A stretch of DNA of 12,827 nucleotides from an uncultured Clostridia bacterium. GTDB lineage: Bacteria > Bacillota > Clostridia > TANB77 > CAG-508. The DNA is taken from contig CALXPX010000029.1 of assembly GCA_944390305.1 (NCBI GenBank), forward strand, positions 1-12,827. The letters run 5' to 3'. The notes beneath the pieces are model-generated. The model searched no databases and was not told the origin of the DNA. It saw only the letters and a program-made list of their open reading frames with translations. Positions 1-7,311 of this stretch are shown in pieces (within the stretch, counting starts at the first letter, position 1; the number at the start of each line of letters is the position of its first letter). The translations under genes were made by a program, and so were the position numbers.

Positions 1-10
1 TTTATTGAAA

Positions 11-46
11 TAACTGAATTTTCTTTTGTTATAGTAAATTCAGTTA
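11..46 (-). terminator. Possible weak terminator after the FGE/lectin-like gene
   Basis: Bases 11-21 and 36-46 form a perfect 11-bp inverted repeat around a 14-nt loop, about 80 nt past the stop codon of the gene ending at 124. On the minus strand the hairpin is followed only by TTTCAATAAA, a poor U tract, and the stem is AT-rich. A transcript end here is plausible but not strongly supported. The rest of bases 1-123 shows no gene. Confidence 0.3.
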
Positions 47-123
47 AAAGTGGAATTTACTTTTAAAACTAACCAAAATTTAAATTTAAGTAGAATTTTT
101 CTTATATAATAAATATTTATATT

Positions 124-1698
124 CTAAAGCGTAGAACCAGAAAGTATTATACGTATACCAAAATAATAATTACTAGCCCCATTACTGAAACTAGAAGCAA
201 ATATTCCTGATTCTACATTACCATTACAATCCAATCCGCGTAAAAAGAATGGTCCAGCTTGATACGGAATTCTAAAACCATCATTATTCCAAGCAATTTC
301 TCCAATTCCTGTATATGTTTCTTTAGTTGCATCTCCTATTTTTCCTACTTCATATACTTTTTCTCCATTAATTACATCTGTACCATTTTCATATGCTGTT
401 GCATACTTAGTACTTCCTGCTCCTGTACTTGCGAAATTATTTCCATTTGCTAAATTATTAGACTTTGTATCAAATGCTGCAGTTCTTTCCCATGTTCCTC
501 CAGATAAATCATATATTCCATATATATTTCCAGTACTACTTGCTTTTTGTCCTAAATCTGTATTATATGCATTTGTTGTTCCTGAAGCAGGATCCGCATC
601 TACACTTCCTCCTCCATTTCCAGTTATCATATTATTACTATTGTTTATATCTATTTCATGACCGTTTCTTCCATATTGGCTATGCGTTAAATATGCTACT
701 GCTCCCCATTCACTATTTTTTATTAAATGCCTTTCTTTATTTCTATCATAATTATATGCACTTGTGTATTGTGCTCCTATTGTTTGATATCTTAATGAAG
801 ATACTCCCGGTACTACTTTTAAATCATTACTTACTTCATCTGTTCCTTTTGTTCCTGATGCTTCATATTTTGCTACCCATATTCCATCTAAATCTTTATC
901 CCATCCTCCTAAGTCTAGATTCGTTTCAAATGCTGGGTGCACAATATAACTATTTCCATCTTTTTCTACAACTTCTACTCCAGAATCTAATTCATATTTT
1001 TTATTGCCAAGTACATCTACCATTCCTCTTCCATCACAATATCCACTTACAACATCACTGTCTTCACTTGCATAATATACTATTCTATATGCATATCTTG
1101 GTACCCATACAAAATAACTACCTTTACTATCTTTAGCATTCGCCCATTTGCTTTCTCTATTATCTTCTGTTCCATCTTTTCCTTTATATTCGTACCAATC
1201 ATTTCCACTATTATTTTCATCTGCTTCTACAAATTCTGTTCCATTCCATTTTATTGGCATCATTCCTTGAAGTGAGTCTTTCGGTGATATTGGATTATCT
1301 ATTATATTATTATTCTTATCCAACCATACTATTTCTATTCTTCCATATCCTGAGTTAAATTCTACCCATTCTTTCATCGTTCCTGTTATTTTCTCTCCAT
1401 TTACATATGCAGTTTTTCCTTCTAATATGTCTTCTGGTTTTGCTGTTGCATCTGATGTATCTAAAACTTCTAATGTTCCTGTTATGCCACCTATTTTTAC
1501 TTCTTTTCTTATGTATTTTGCAATTAGACTTGAATTCGTATTTTCTCCTAAATTATATTTTTCTTCTGCTGTCTGTTTATTTACTATTACGTTTCTTACT
1601 AATATGCCTCCAATTATTATTCCTATCAAAATAATAGCTATTATTAATATAATTAATTTTTTATTTTTTAGATTTTTTATTTTTATTTCTTTTGACAT
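124..1698 (-). CDS. Membrane-anchored surface protein with C-terminal FGE/C-type-lectin-like domain
   Basis: A 524-residue protein. Residues 1-14 are basic and 14-36 form a single hydrophobic segment without a prepilin G/ITL cleavage motif, so it is probably an uncleaved signal anchor with the rest outside the cell. Residues 84-108 (DATAKPEDILEGKTAYVNGE..GTM) match a short motif frequent in phage tail and surface proteins of Firmicutes. Residues 195-520 resemble the formylglycine-generating-enzyme/SUMF1-type C-type-lectin fold: FVWVPRYAYRI, GIWVAKYEAS (273-281), NSEWGAVAYL (328-337), GNIYGIYDLSGGTWERT (390-406) and a closing FLRGLD...FGIRIIL (485-519). Catalytic sulfatase modification is not implied; this is probably a binding domain. 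The start has AAGGAG at 1706-1711, 7 nt upstream. It is preceded by a leader with a micro-ORF and terminator (1732-1863). Ligand and partner are unknown. Confidence 0.8.
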   Translation of the reverse strand: MSKEIKIKNLKNKKLIILIIAIILIGIIIGGILVRNVIVNKQTAEEKYNLGENTNSSLIAKYIRKEVKIGGITGTLEVLDTSDATAKPEDILEGKTAYVNGEKITGTMKEWVEFNSGYGRIEIVWLDKNNNIIDNPISPKDSLQGMMPIKWNGTEFVEADENNSGNDWYEYKGKDGTEDNRESKWANAKDSKGSYFVWVPRYAYRIVYYASEDSDVVSGYCDGRGMVDVLGNKKYELDSGVEVVEKDGNSYIVHPAFETNLDLGGWDKDLDGIWVAKYEASGTKGTDEVSNDLKVVPGVSSLRYQTIGAQYTSAYNYDRNKERHLIKNSEWGAVAYLTHSQYGRNGHEIDINNSNNMITGNGGGSVDADPASGTTNAYNTDLGQKASSTGNIYGIYDLSGGTWERTAAFDTKSNNLANGNNFASTGAGSTKYATAYENGTDVINGEKVYEVGKIGDATKETYTGIGEIAWNNDGFRIPYQAGPFFLRGLDCNGNVESGIFASSFSNGASNYYFGIRIILSGSTL

Positions 1699-1731
1699 AT
1701 TTTTTCTCCTTCTACTTTTTATTTAATACGC

Positions 1732-1774
1732 AAAAAAACTATGCCTTTTAGATTCGTCTAAAAAGCATAGTTTT
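1732..1774 (-). terminator. Intrinsic terminator in leader copy 1
   Basis: On the minus strand, 1770-1757 pairs with 1752-1739 (14 bp including one G-U) around a CGAA loop, extended by four A-U pairs, and is followed by seven T (1738-1732). It lies 33 nt before the start of the downstream surface-protein gene and about 105 nt after the secF stop. It is therefore either the attenuator of that gene or the end of the sec operon, or both. A near-identical hairpin lies at 9832-9873. Confidence 0.8.
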
Positions 1775-1794
1775 ATTTCTATGTTTACATAAGC

Positions 1795-1863
1795 TTACTT
1801 TGTTAGATCTTTCAATATATATATATATATATATACAGCCTCAAGGGTTTTAAAGTTTTTCAT
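1795..1863 (-). CDS. Putative leader peptide, 22 aa, Tyr-Ile repeat (copy 1)
   Basis: ATG at 1863 is preceded by a GGGGG Shine-Dalgarno core (1872-1876) with 8 nt spacing. The peptide begins MKNFKTLEAVYIYIYI and ends LKDLTK before TAA at 1795-1797. The second copy (9908-9955) encodes MFRTLEAVYIYIYIS. Aligned on the start codon with a two-codon gap, F-(K/R)-T-L-E-A-V-Y-I-Y-I-Y-I is common to both. Its start lies 16 nt after the secF stop, so it sits like the next gene of the operon, and its stop is 20 nt before the terminator hairpin. This layout is that of a leader peptide controlling attenuation, although a conserved RNA that happens to be open is the alternative. Too short for similarity-based support. 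Confidence 0.5.
   Translation of the reverse strand: MKNFKTLEAVYIYIYILKDLTK
1815..1835. repeat. Alternating AT tract, 21 nt (copy 1)
   Basis: A pure (AT)10A simple repeat inside the micro-ORF, read on the minus strand as alternating TAT (Tyr) and ATA (Ile) codons. The copy at 9913-9933 has exactly the same length. Such tracts can gain or lose units by slippage, which would shift the frame of the micro-ORF. Confidence 0.9.
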
Positions 1864-1879
1864 TTGTACTTCCCCCTTA

Positions 1880-2551
1880 TTATTCTTTATTTTCTTTCTC
1901 TACTTTTTCTTTTTTACTATTTTCTTGATTTTTTCTATTTTTTTTGGTTTCTTTTTTTAGTGTTACATATATAACTACTCCTGCATATGCAAGCATAACT
2001 ATAGGCATAGTTATAATGTCTATTGGAAGCATAAATAGTGCATAAATACTATATATTATTCCTTCTACTCCAATAAGCGTTAGTAATAATTCTAAAATTT
2101 CTTTTATTCCTTTAAATCTTATAGAATAGTAAACTACTATTAATGCTGTTGAAATTATTAATGGTATTACATATGGCTTTATAATATCTCTTAACTGTTC
2201 ATTAGCATTATATAATATTGTAATATCCGTATTTGTTAATTCTAATTCATATTTTTCATTTATTTTGCTTATAAAATTATTTAATTGTTCTTCAGAAAAA
2301 TTTGGTACTTTTACAGCTACTGATTCATTATATACTTCCACTTTTTGAACTAATATAGCATTATCGTTCCATACTTCTTTAGCAATATTCTTAATATCTT
2401 TAGTTTCATATTGCTTTCCTAGATTAAAAACAATTGTTGTTCCTTCTGCATAACTTATATTAACTTTAAGTCCTCTAATTGCTGTTGAGACAATAGCAGC
2501 TATAAATATAACAGCTAATATGACACATAATATTTTACTTTTCTTACTCAT
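1880..2551 (-). CDS. secF: Short, divergent SecF-like Sec accessory subunit
   Basis: Partner of SecD in the membrane complex that uses the proton gradient to help pull proteins out of the SecYEG channel. Assigned mainly from position directly after secD, and from its layout: TM1 (about 7-25), ISYAEGTTIVFNLG (32-45) at the place of the usual GxDFTGGT motif, an extracellular domain to about 124, then hydrophobic segments at about 125-144, 151-175 and 177-198. Usual SecF is about 300 residues with six membrane segments; this one has 223 and four, ending in a lysine/glutamate-rich tail (199-223). The conserved IGYSVNDTIVVFDRIRE region is not recognisable (MLAYAGVVIYVTLKKE instead). I see no frameshift or remnant downstream, so the truncation looks native. 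RBS AAGGAG, 12 nt after the secD stop. Confidence 0.75.
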   Translation of the reverse strand: MSKKSKILCVILAVIFIAAIVSTAIRGLKVNISYAEGTTIVFNLGKQYETKDIKNIAKEVWNDNAILVQKVEVYNESVAVKVPNFSEEQLNNFISKINEKYELELTNTDITILYNANEQLRDIIKPYVIPLIISTALIVVYYSIRFKGIKEILELLLTLIGVEGIIYSIYALFMLPIDIITMPIVMLAYAGVVIYVTLKKETKKNRKNQENSKKEKVEKENKE

Positions 2552-2562
2552 ATAAATTCTCC

Positions 2563-3924
2563 TTACTTGCTAAGATTTTTAATAAATAGCTGTGTTACTA
2601 TAAAATTATATATTACACTTATAATTAGACCCCAGAATACTACCATTCCAAAGCTAAATATTGGCATCCAACCAGAGAAGCAACATACAACAGCAAATAT
2701 AAATATTGGAACAATTGTTAAAGAAAATTTACGCATTGCTTCCTCAAATGATTTTTCTACATTTTTCTTTATTCTATTTAATAACATAATATTACATATA
2801 TAATTTATTATAAATACAATAGCTATAGCAAATATTCCTTCTAATGTTAGAGTTACATTTGTATATCTTATAATTAGCAAATATACCGCTAAAAATCCTA
2901 TTGAAGAAAATGATATAGCTAATCCTTTTCCTTTATATTTTATAATTAAAACAATAAACATTATTAATGCAATTGCAAGTCCAATACAAATTAATATATT
3001 TATATGGTTTTGCTCTATTGGTGAAGATACATACATATTTCCAGTAACTGTGTACTTAAGTGGCATCTCATCATTTTCCAATATTGCAGCTAAGCTTTCT
3101 GCTTGATACATTAAAATTTTCAAATCATCATTTGAAGAAGCACTTCCTAATGTTAATGATAAAACGCCATTATCTATAACCTCTGAAAAATCAGTTGTCA
3201 TCATGGTTGTCCCATCAATATTTAACGATATCTCTTTTGCACTATTTTCTTCTTCGCTTGTTCCTTCTGTTTCGTTAGTTGCTTCATTTGTCTCATTTGA
3301 TGTTTCGTTTGTTTCTACATTTTCAGTAGTATTTTCGCTTGTAGTATCTGCTACTTCATTAGAGACAGTATTTTGATAATTTTTAGTTATCTCTTTAAAT
3401 TTCTTAGCACCATTACTATTAAAATTTATATCCATATATATAGCTTCTGTATTAGAATATGTTTTTGTAGTTCTTACATTTGTACTTCTTATATCCTGAT
3501 TGTTCATTAAAACATCATTATTTGAAGCATCTACTACTTCAAACTTTCCTTTTTGAGTAATATCTGCTAATATATAATCAGTTTGTGTATTTTCTGGAAG
3601 ATTTATTTCTATCTTTCCTGTACTTTCATCGCACATAACACTATAATCTGTAATTTTCATTGAATTTAATCTGTCTTTTATTATATTAGCAGATTTTACA
3701 TAATTATCATAATTTTTAAGTTCATCTGTATTTTCTTCGTAAGAACTGTCTACTTCCAAAATTACTTTTCTATATCCTTTTAGATCTGTACCCAAATTAT
3801 ATTCTTTAATATAATTTTTCATTTTATTTTTATTTTGATAAAAAATTCCTATAAAAGAAATAATACTAAGTAAAATAATAATTAGTATAATCAATACAAC
3901 ATTTAATTTTTTTTGTGCTTTCAT
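2563..3924 (-). CDS. secD: SecD-like Sec accessory subunit, divergent
   Basis: Membrane component of the SecDF complex acting after SecA during protein export. The protein has 453 residues with TM1 (8-29), a large extracellular domain, and five C-terminal segments (about 308-328, 335-353, 360-384, 398-418, 422-446), the normal SecD topology. NLGTDLKGYRKVILEV (43-58) matches the LGLDLxGGxxxxLEV motif and KFEVVDA the P1 domain. Two things are odd. Residues 190-230 are a T/E/N-rich low-complexity insertion (3235-3357). In the TM4 motif usually VDANVxIxERI, the sequence is NYICNIMLLNRI (374-385), so the proton-relay aspartate is absent; the TVGPSLG motif is also lost (YVSSPIEQNHI). RBS AGGAGG just upstream; the TIGR04086 gene ends 8 nt before it and secF follows by 11 nt. 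Confidence 0.87.
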   Translation of the reverse strand: MKAQKKLNVVLIILIIILLSIISFIGIFYQNKNKMKNYIKEYNLGTDLKGYRKVILEVDSSYEENTDELKNYDNYVKSANIIKDRLNSMKITDYSVMCDESTGKIEINLPENTQTDYILADITQKGKFEVVDASNNDVLMNNQDIRSTNVRTTKTYSNTEAIYMDINFNSNGAKKFKEITKNYQNTVSNEVADTTSENTTENVETNETSNETNEATNETEGTSEEENSAKEISLNIDGTTMMTTDFSEVIDNGVLSLTLGSASSNDDLKILMYQAESLAAILENDEMPLKYTVTGNMYVSSPIEQNHINILICIGLAIALIMFIVLIIKYKGKGLAISFSSIGFLAVYLLIIRYTNVTLTLEGIFAIAIVFIINYICNIMLLNRIKKNVEKSFEEAMRKFSLTIVPIFIFAVVCCFSGWMPIFSFGMVVFWGLIISVIYNFIVTQLFIKNLSK

Positions 3925-3932
3925 TTTTCCTC

Positions 3933-4334
3933 CTATTTATGGAAGTTGACACCAATAATACCTCCTATCATACCAGCAAGTGTTGATACTGCTATCATTA
4001 TTACTGATTGCATATTTATTTCAAATCCAGAAACAAATATACTAGATAGTAAATATATTGTAATCATATAAATGGCTCCAACCAAAGCTCCATTTAATAT
4101 TCCATTTTTATTTATATTTAATGCACTTATAATACTACCCACAAGTATACTTAGTGCTGATATGACTATAACTGCTACTGTTATAATATTTTCTGATACA
4201 TTTGTATAAGTTAATATTAAAGAAATTACAAGTAATAATATTAAGCTAATTATAAAAGATATCATGCTTCCTAATAAAATTTTTATTAATTTTCCTTTTA
4301 GTGCATTCTTACAATCATTTTCTTTTTTTTCCAT
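3933..4334 (-). CDS. TIGR04086-type membrane protein
   Basis: A protein of 133 residues (or 139 if the upstream ATG at 4352 is used). It has a short hydrophilic N-terminus and four hydrophobic segments, with glycine-rich packing in the last (AGMIGGIIGV) and a short FHK tail. Size, topology and location between yajC and secD match the TIGR04086 family, which is linked to yajC in many clostridia; its function is unknown. I prefer the ATG at 4334 because GGTAGGGAGG lies just before it, although the spacing is short; the ATG at 4352 has no Shine-Dalgarno sequence. A partner role in Sec-dependent export is inferred only from the neighbours. Confidence 0.75.
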   Translation of the reverse strand: MEKKENDCKNALKGKLIKILLGSMISFIISLILLLVISLILTYTNVSENIITVAVIVISALSILVGSIISALNINKNGILNGALVGAIYMITIYLLSSIFVSGFEINMQSVIMIAVSTLAGMIGGIIGVNFHK

Positions 4335-4381
4335 ATCCTCCCTACCTTTCATTAAAATATATGTAGAAAGGATATATTTTA

Positions 4382-4663
4382 TTACTTTTCTATATTTCTA
4401 TCATCTAATCCTGCTACTGCCCATTTTTCAATAGATAATTTTATTTCATCTGGATTTGTAAGAAGAATTATTCTATCTTCTAGAACATCACATATCTCTC
4501 CAGATAAACCAGTATATGTAATTATTTTATCACCTTTTTTTAAATTATCTTGCATTTTTTTAATTTCTTTTGCCTGTTTTCTTCTTGGCATAGTAGTTAT
4601 ATAGTATAATCCTAAAAGCAAGAATACGGTTACTAATGTCATCAAAAGATTTTTAACTTCCAT
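4382..4663 (-). CDS. yajC: YajC, Sec translocon accessory protein
   Basis: Small single-span membrane protein that associates with SecDF and the SecYEG channel. The 93 residues show the standard plan: one N-terminal hydrophobic helix (about 5-25), a basic PRRKQAKEIKKMQDNLKKGDKIITYTGLSGEI stretch (27-58) matching the family signature RPQxKxxKxxxxMxxxLxxGDxVVTxGGxxG, and a small beta-rich cytoplasmic domain. AAGGAGG lies 5 nt before the ATG. The gene sits 9 nt after the WG-repeat gene and before the TIGR04086 gene and secD, the usual clostridial setting. Confidence 0.93.
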   Translation of the reverse strand: MEVKNLLMTLVTVFLLLGLYYITTMPRRKQAKEIKKMQDNLKKGDKIITYTGLSGEICDVLEDRIILLTNPDEIKLSIEKWAVAGLDDRNIEK

Positions 4664-4672
4664 CTTTCCTCC

Positions 4673-6157
4673 TTAATAGCTTTCAGTATTTGAAGTTACT
4701 GAATTTACATTACCTGAAGTATTTGTATTTGTATTTTCATTTACTTCATTACCTGTTTGGATTGTTCCATCACCTATTCCTGCTTGTTGCTGATAAACAA
4801 ATTCAACTATATCTATTATTTGATTTTGAACTGATGCATAATAAGTTACATTTCCTTGTGATGTTAAAGAATATATACTATCTAGCACTATATTAATAAA
4901 TAGTGTTCCATCTGAATTTATTATACCATATTTTCTTACTCTTGAATTTCCATTCATTTCATCTTTTTCTACTACAATACCGTCTATCTCTGGTATTATT
5001 AGTACATCTGATGCTCTAGTATCTGTAGAAGTATCTGCTGAACAACCTAAACCATCATATTCTATTGGTAAAATTAGATTTCCATTTATATCTATTAATC
5101 CCCATAGATTATTTCTTTTTACAGGAATACAATTATCATATAAAATGTATCTATTGGTAACATTTTCATCATCTATAGTATTAGACAAACCTATTTGGTC
5201 ATATTCTTGGTATACAATTATTTTTCCATTTTTATTTACAACACCTTGTTTATTGTTACTTGTAACTAAATATAAGCCTAAATTTTTGTCTATTTCTTTT
5301 ATATCATCATATTCAAGTTTAACTTTTGTAACTCCATCACTACCTATAATTCCCACTTTAGAATCTCTAGTTTTTACAATAAAGTCATTACTACCTTCCA
5401 TAAATTCAATACTAGAATATCTCGCTCCTATAATTTGGTTTGTAGGATCACTTATCGATACTACTCCATATTGATTTGTTGTAGCATCTTTTACTATCAT
5501 CATATCATAAAGTACTGCTTTTTGATTATTAAATGTTACACTTTCCGAAAAACTACTTGTATCTGATGTTATAGCAGAGTTTTGTACTTGTTTAGAATAA
5601 TAATCTGCCAAATAATTTAAAGTAAACATTGTTACAGTATTATTTGATGCATCTCTAGAAATCATAATATTAAATGCTCTAGATAATCCCTCTGAAGATA
5701 TATATAAGTCAGATCCGGAAGCTCTTATAGGCTCATCTATTGTAAACATTTGACTTTCACTATTATTTGCATCTAAAACATTATATTTATATATTTTATT
5801 AGAATTTGCTTCAAAACTTACAGCTTCTTTTGAGTTTGTGACATTACATTTCGTTCTATCTTCTGTATATTGCTCATATCCACCATTATATGCTGTGTAA
5901 CCTAAAAATGAAGCTATACGTTTTATGGATATATAAACTTTATCTCCTTCAACAAAAAACATATCTTCTTCATATTCAGATTGTAATTTTCCATCAACAT
6001 AAAATTTAAATCTATTTTTAGCCAAATTTTGACTATATATCCATATTGCAACTGCGGCAATTATTAATAAAATAATTAGAACAATTACCACTATAAACCA
6101 AACTTTTACTTTGGTTACTTTTTTGTTATTTTCTGGAACATTTTCCATCAAATCCAT
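4673..6157 (-). CDS. Membrane-anchored stalk-domain/WG-repeat protein
   Basis: A 494-residue protein with an N-terminal cytoplasmic stretch, one membrane helix (about 18-41), and a predicted extracellular remainder. Residues 50-185 resemble the copper-amine-oxidase N-terminal-like 'stalk' domain of Firmicutes surface proteins (FYVDGKLQ, VYISIKRIASFLGY, DLYISSEGLSRAFNI). Residues 215-430 hold about five degenerate WG repeats, for example YGVVSISDPTNQIIGARYSSI, KVGIIGSDGVTKVKLEYDDI, KQGVVNKNGKIIVYQEYDQI, LWGLIDINGNLILPIEYDGL and KYGIINSDGTLFINIVLDSI. The tail (466-494) is rich in N, T and S. The start at 6157 is preferred over an in-frame ATG at 6208 because GAGGAGG (6164-6170) sits 6 nt upstream and it begins one base after the tgt stop, so it is probably translationally coupled. 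Role unknown; a wall- or export-associated function is a guess from the sec neighbours. Confidence 0.82.
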   Translation of the reverse strand: MDLMENVPENNKKVTKVKVWFIVVIVLIILLIIAAVAIWIYSQNLAKNRFKFYVDGKLQSEYEEDMFFVEGDKVYISIKRIASFLGYTAYNGGYEQYTEDRTKCNVTNSKEAVSFEANSNKIYKYNVLDANNSESQMFTIDEPIRASGSDLYISSEGLSRAFNIMISRDASNNTVTMFTLNYLADYYSKQVQNSAITSDTSSFSESVTFNNQKAVLYDMMIVKDATTNQYGVVSISDPTNQIIGARYSSIEFMEGSNDFIVKTRDSKVGIIGSDGVTKVKLEYDDIKEIDKNLGLYLVTSNNKQGVVNKNGKIIVYQEYDQIGLSNTIDDENVTNRYILYDNCIPVKRNNLWGLIDINGNLILPIEYDGLGCSADTSTDTRASDVLIIPEIDGIVVEKDEMNGNSRVRKYGIINSDGTLFINIVLDSIYSLTSQGNVTYYASVQNQIIDIVEFVYQQQAGIGDGTIQTGNEVNENTNTNTSGNVNSVTSNTESY

Positions 6158-6158
6158 A

Positions 6159-7286
6159 CTATTCCTCCTCTTTAGTATATCCGTATTTTTTATAGAACTC
6201 ATCTGCAAAGTCTAGCAAATTATCATTTTCAATTTCCATTCTAACTCTTTCCATTAAATTAGTCAAGAATTTTATATTATGAATTGATAATAATCTAACC
6301 CCTAATATTTCATTACATTTTATAAGATGTCTAATATATGCCCTTGTATAATTTTTACAAGTATAGCAGTCACATTCATCATCTAATGGGGAAAAGTCTT
6401 CTGCATATGTAGCATTTCTTACTACTACTTTTCCATGAGATGTCATAGCTGTACCATTTCTTGCTATTCTTGTAGGAAGTACGCAATCACACATATCAAT
6501 ACCTGCTATAGCCGCTTCTAATAAGTAATCAGGTGAACCAACTCCCATTAAATATCTTGGCTTATTCTCTGGCATTAGTGGAGCTGTATATTTAAGAATT
6601 TTTATAAATTCTTCTTTTGGTTCTCCTACACTTATTCCCCCTATTGCATATCCAGGAAAATCCAAGGCAATTAAATCTTCTGCCGATTTTTTTCTTAAAT
6701 CTTCATAAAATCCCCCTTGAACTATTCCAAATAAGGCTTGATCAGTTTTATGGGCTTCTTTACATCTTTTTGCCCATCTTGTTGTTCTTTCCATTGAATT
6801 TTTTGTATATTCATATGTAGAAGGATAAGGACAGCACTCGTCAAAAGACATTATTATATCTGCTCCTAAATCTTCTTCTATTTCCATTACTTTTTCTGGC
6901 GAAAAGAAATGCTTACTTCCATCTAAATGGGATTTAAATTCTACTCCTTCTTCCGATATCGTTCTTAAGTCACTTAATGAAAATACCTGAAATCCTCCAC
7001 AATCAGTAAGTATAGGTCTATCCCATCTCATAAAGTTATGAAGTCCACCTGCTTTTTTTACAAGCTTACTTCCTGGTCTTAAATATAAATGATATGTATT
7101 TGATAAAATTATTTGTGCACCATTTTCTTTAAGTTCTTCTACAGTCATTGATTTTACAGTCGCTTGAGTTCCAACTGGCATAAATATTGGTGTTTGAATA
7201 TCTCCATGCGGAGTATGAACTACTCCTCTTCTTGCACCTGTTTTTTTGTCTACATGTAATAATTCATATGTTACCGATGGTTTCAT
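6159..7286 (-). CDS. tgt: tRNA-guanine transglycosylase
   Basis: Cytoplasmic enzyme that swaps guanine 34 of tRNAs with GUN anticodons for the queuine precursor preQ1. The 375-residue length is typical of the bacterial form. Visible landmarks are TDCGGFQVFSL (general acid/base Asp95), GIVQGG (187-192), AIGGISVGE (214-222), the nucleophile Asp267 in CDCVLPTRIARNG, and the zinc ligands Cys305, Cys307, Cys310 and His336 in CDCYTC...SIH. AAGGAGG lies before the ATG, and the gene begins 25 nt after the queA stop. QueA performs the next step of the pathway, so the two are co-transcribed with matched function. No preQ1 synthesis genes lie in this window. Confidence 0.97.
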   Translation of the reverse strand: MKPSVTYELLHVDKKTGARRGVVHTPHGDIQTPIFMPVGTQATVKSMTVEELKENGAQIILSNTYHLYLRPGSKLVKKAGGLHNFMRWDRPILTDCGGFQVFSLSDLRTISEEGVEFKSHLDGSKHFFSPEKVMEIEEDLGADIIMSFDECCPYPSTYEYTKNSMERTTRWAKRCKEAHKTDQALFGIVQGGFYEDLRKKSAEDLIALDFPGYAIGGISVGEPKEEFIKILKYTAPLMPENKPRYLMGVGSPDYLLEAAIAGIDMCDCVLPTRIARNGTAMTSHGKVVVRNATYAEDFSPLDDECDCYTCKNYTRAYIRHLIKCNEILGVRLLSIHNIKFLTNLMERVRMEIENDNLLDFADEFYKKYGYTKEEE

Positions 7287-7311
7287 TAAATCCTCCTTGC
7301 ATTATTAGCTT

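Larger units (their letters stand above)
1732..1863 (-). promoter_or_regulatory. Leader element copy 1 (micro-ORF plus terminator) before the FGE-like gene
   Basis: This leader shares its design with 9832-9955: the stretch 1815-1849 is identical to 9913-9947 (35 bases), then comes a 40-nt spacer of partial similarity (about 60 percent, with a common TTATGTAAA core) and the same terminator stem. Order on the minus strand: ribosome binding site AGGGGG overlapping the secF end, micro-ORF, AT tract, spacer, terminator, then the gene. I see no convincing promoter between secF and this element, so transcription may arrive from the sec operon. It does not match c-di-GMP-I/II, preQ1, ZTP or guanidine riboswitch consensus sequences as I know them. 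A role as an attenuator is inferred. Confidence 0.6.

Noticed and set aside
465..1136. Plus-strand open frame of 223 codons
   Set aside because: It lies opposite a well-supported minus-strand gene, codes for a Leu/His/Tyr-rich low-complexity product and has no ribosome binding site. It is a shadow of the AT-rich coding strand.
4354..4380. AT-rich inverted repeat between yajC and the TIGR04086 gene as a terminator
   Set aside because: Nine A-U pairs only, with no U tract, inside a compact operon; expected by chance at this base composition.
5145..5474. Plus-strand open frame of 109 codons
   Set aside because: Antisense to the WG-repeat gene, with no recognisable motif or initiation signal.
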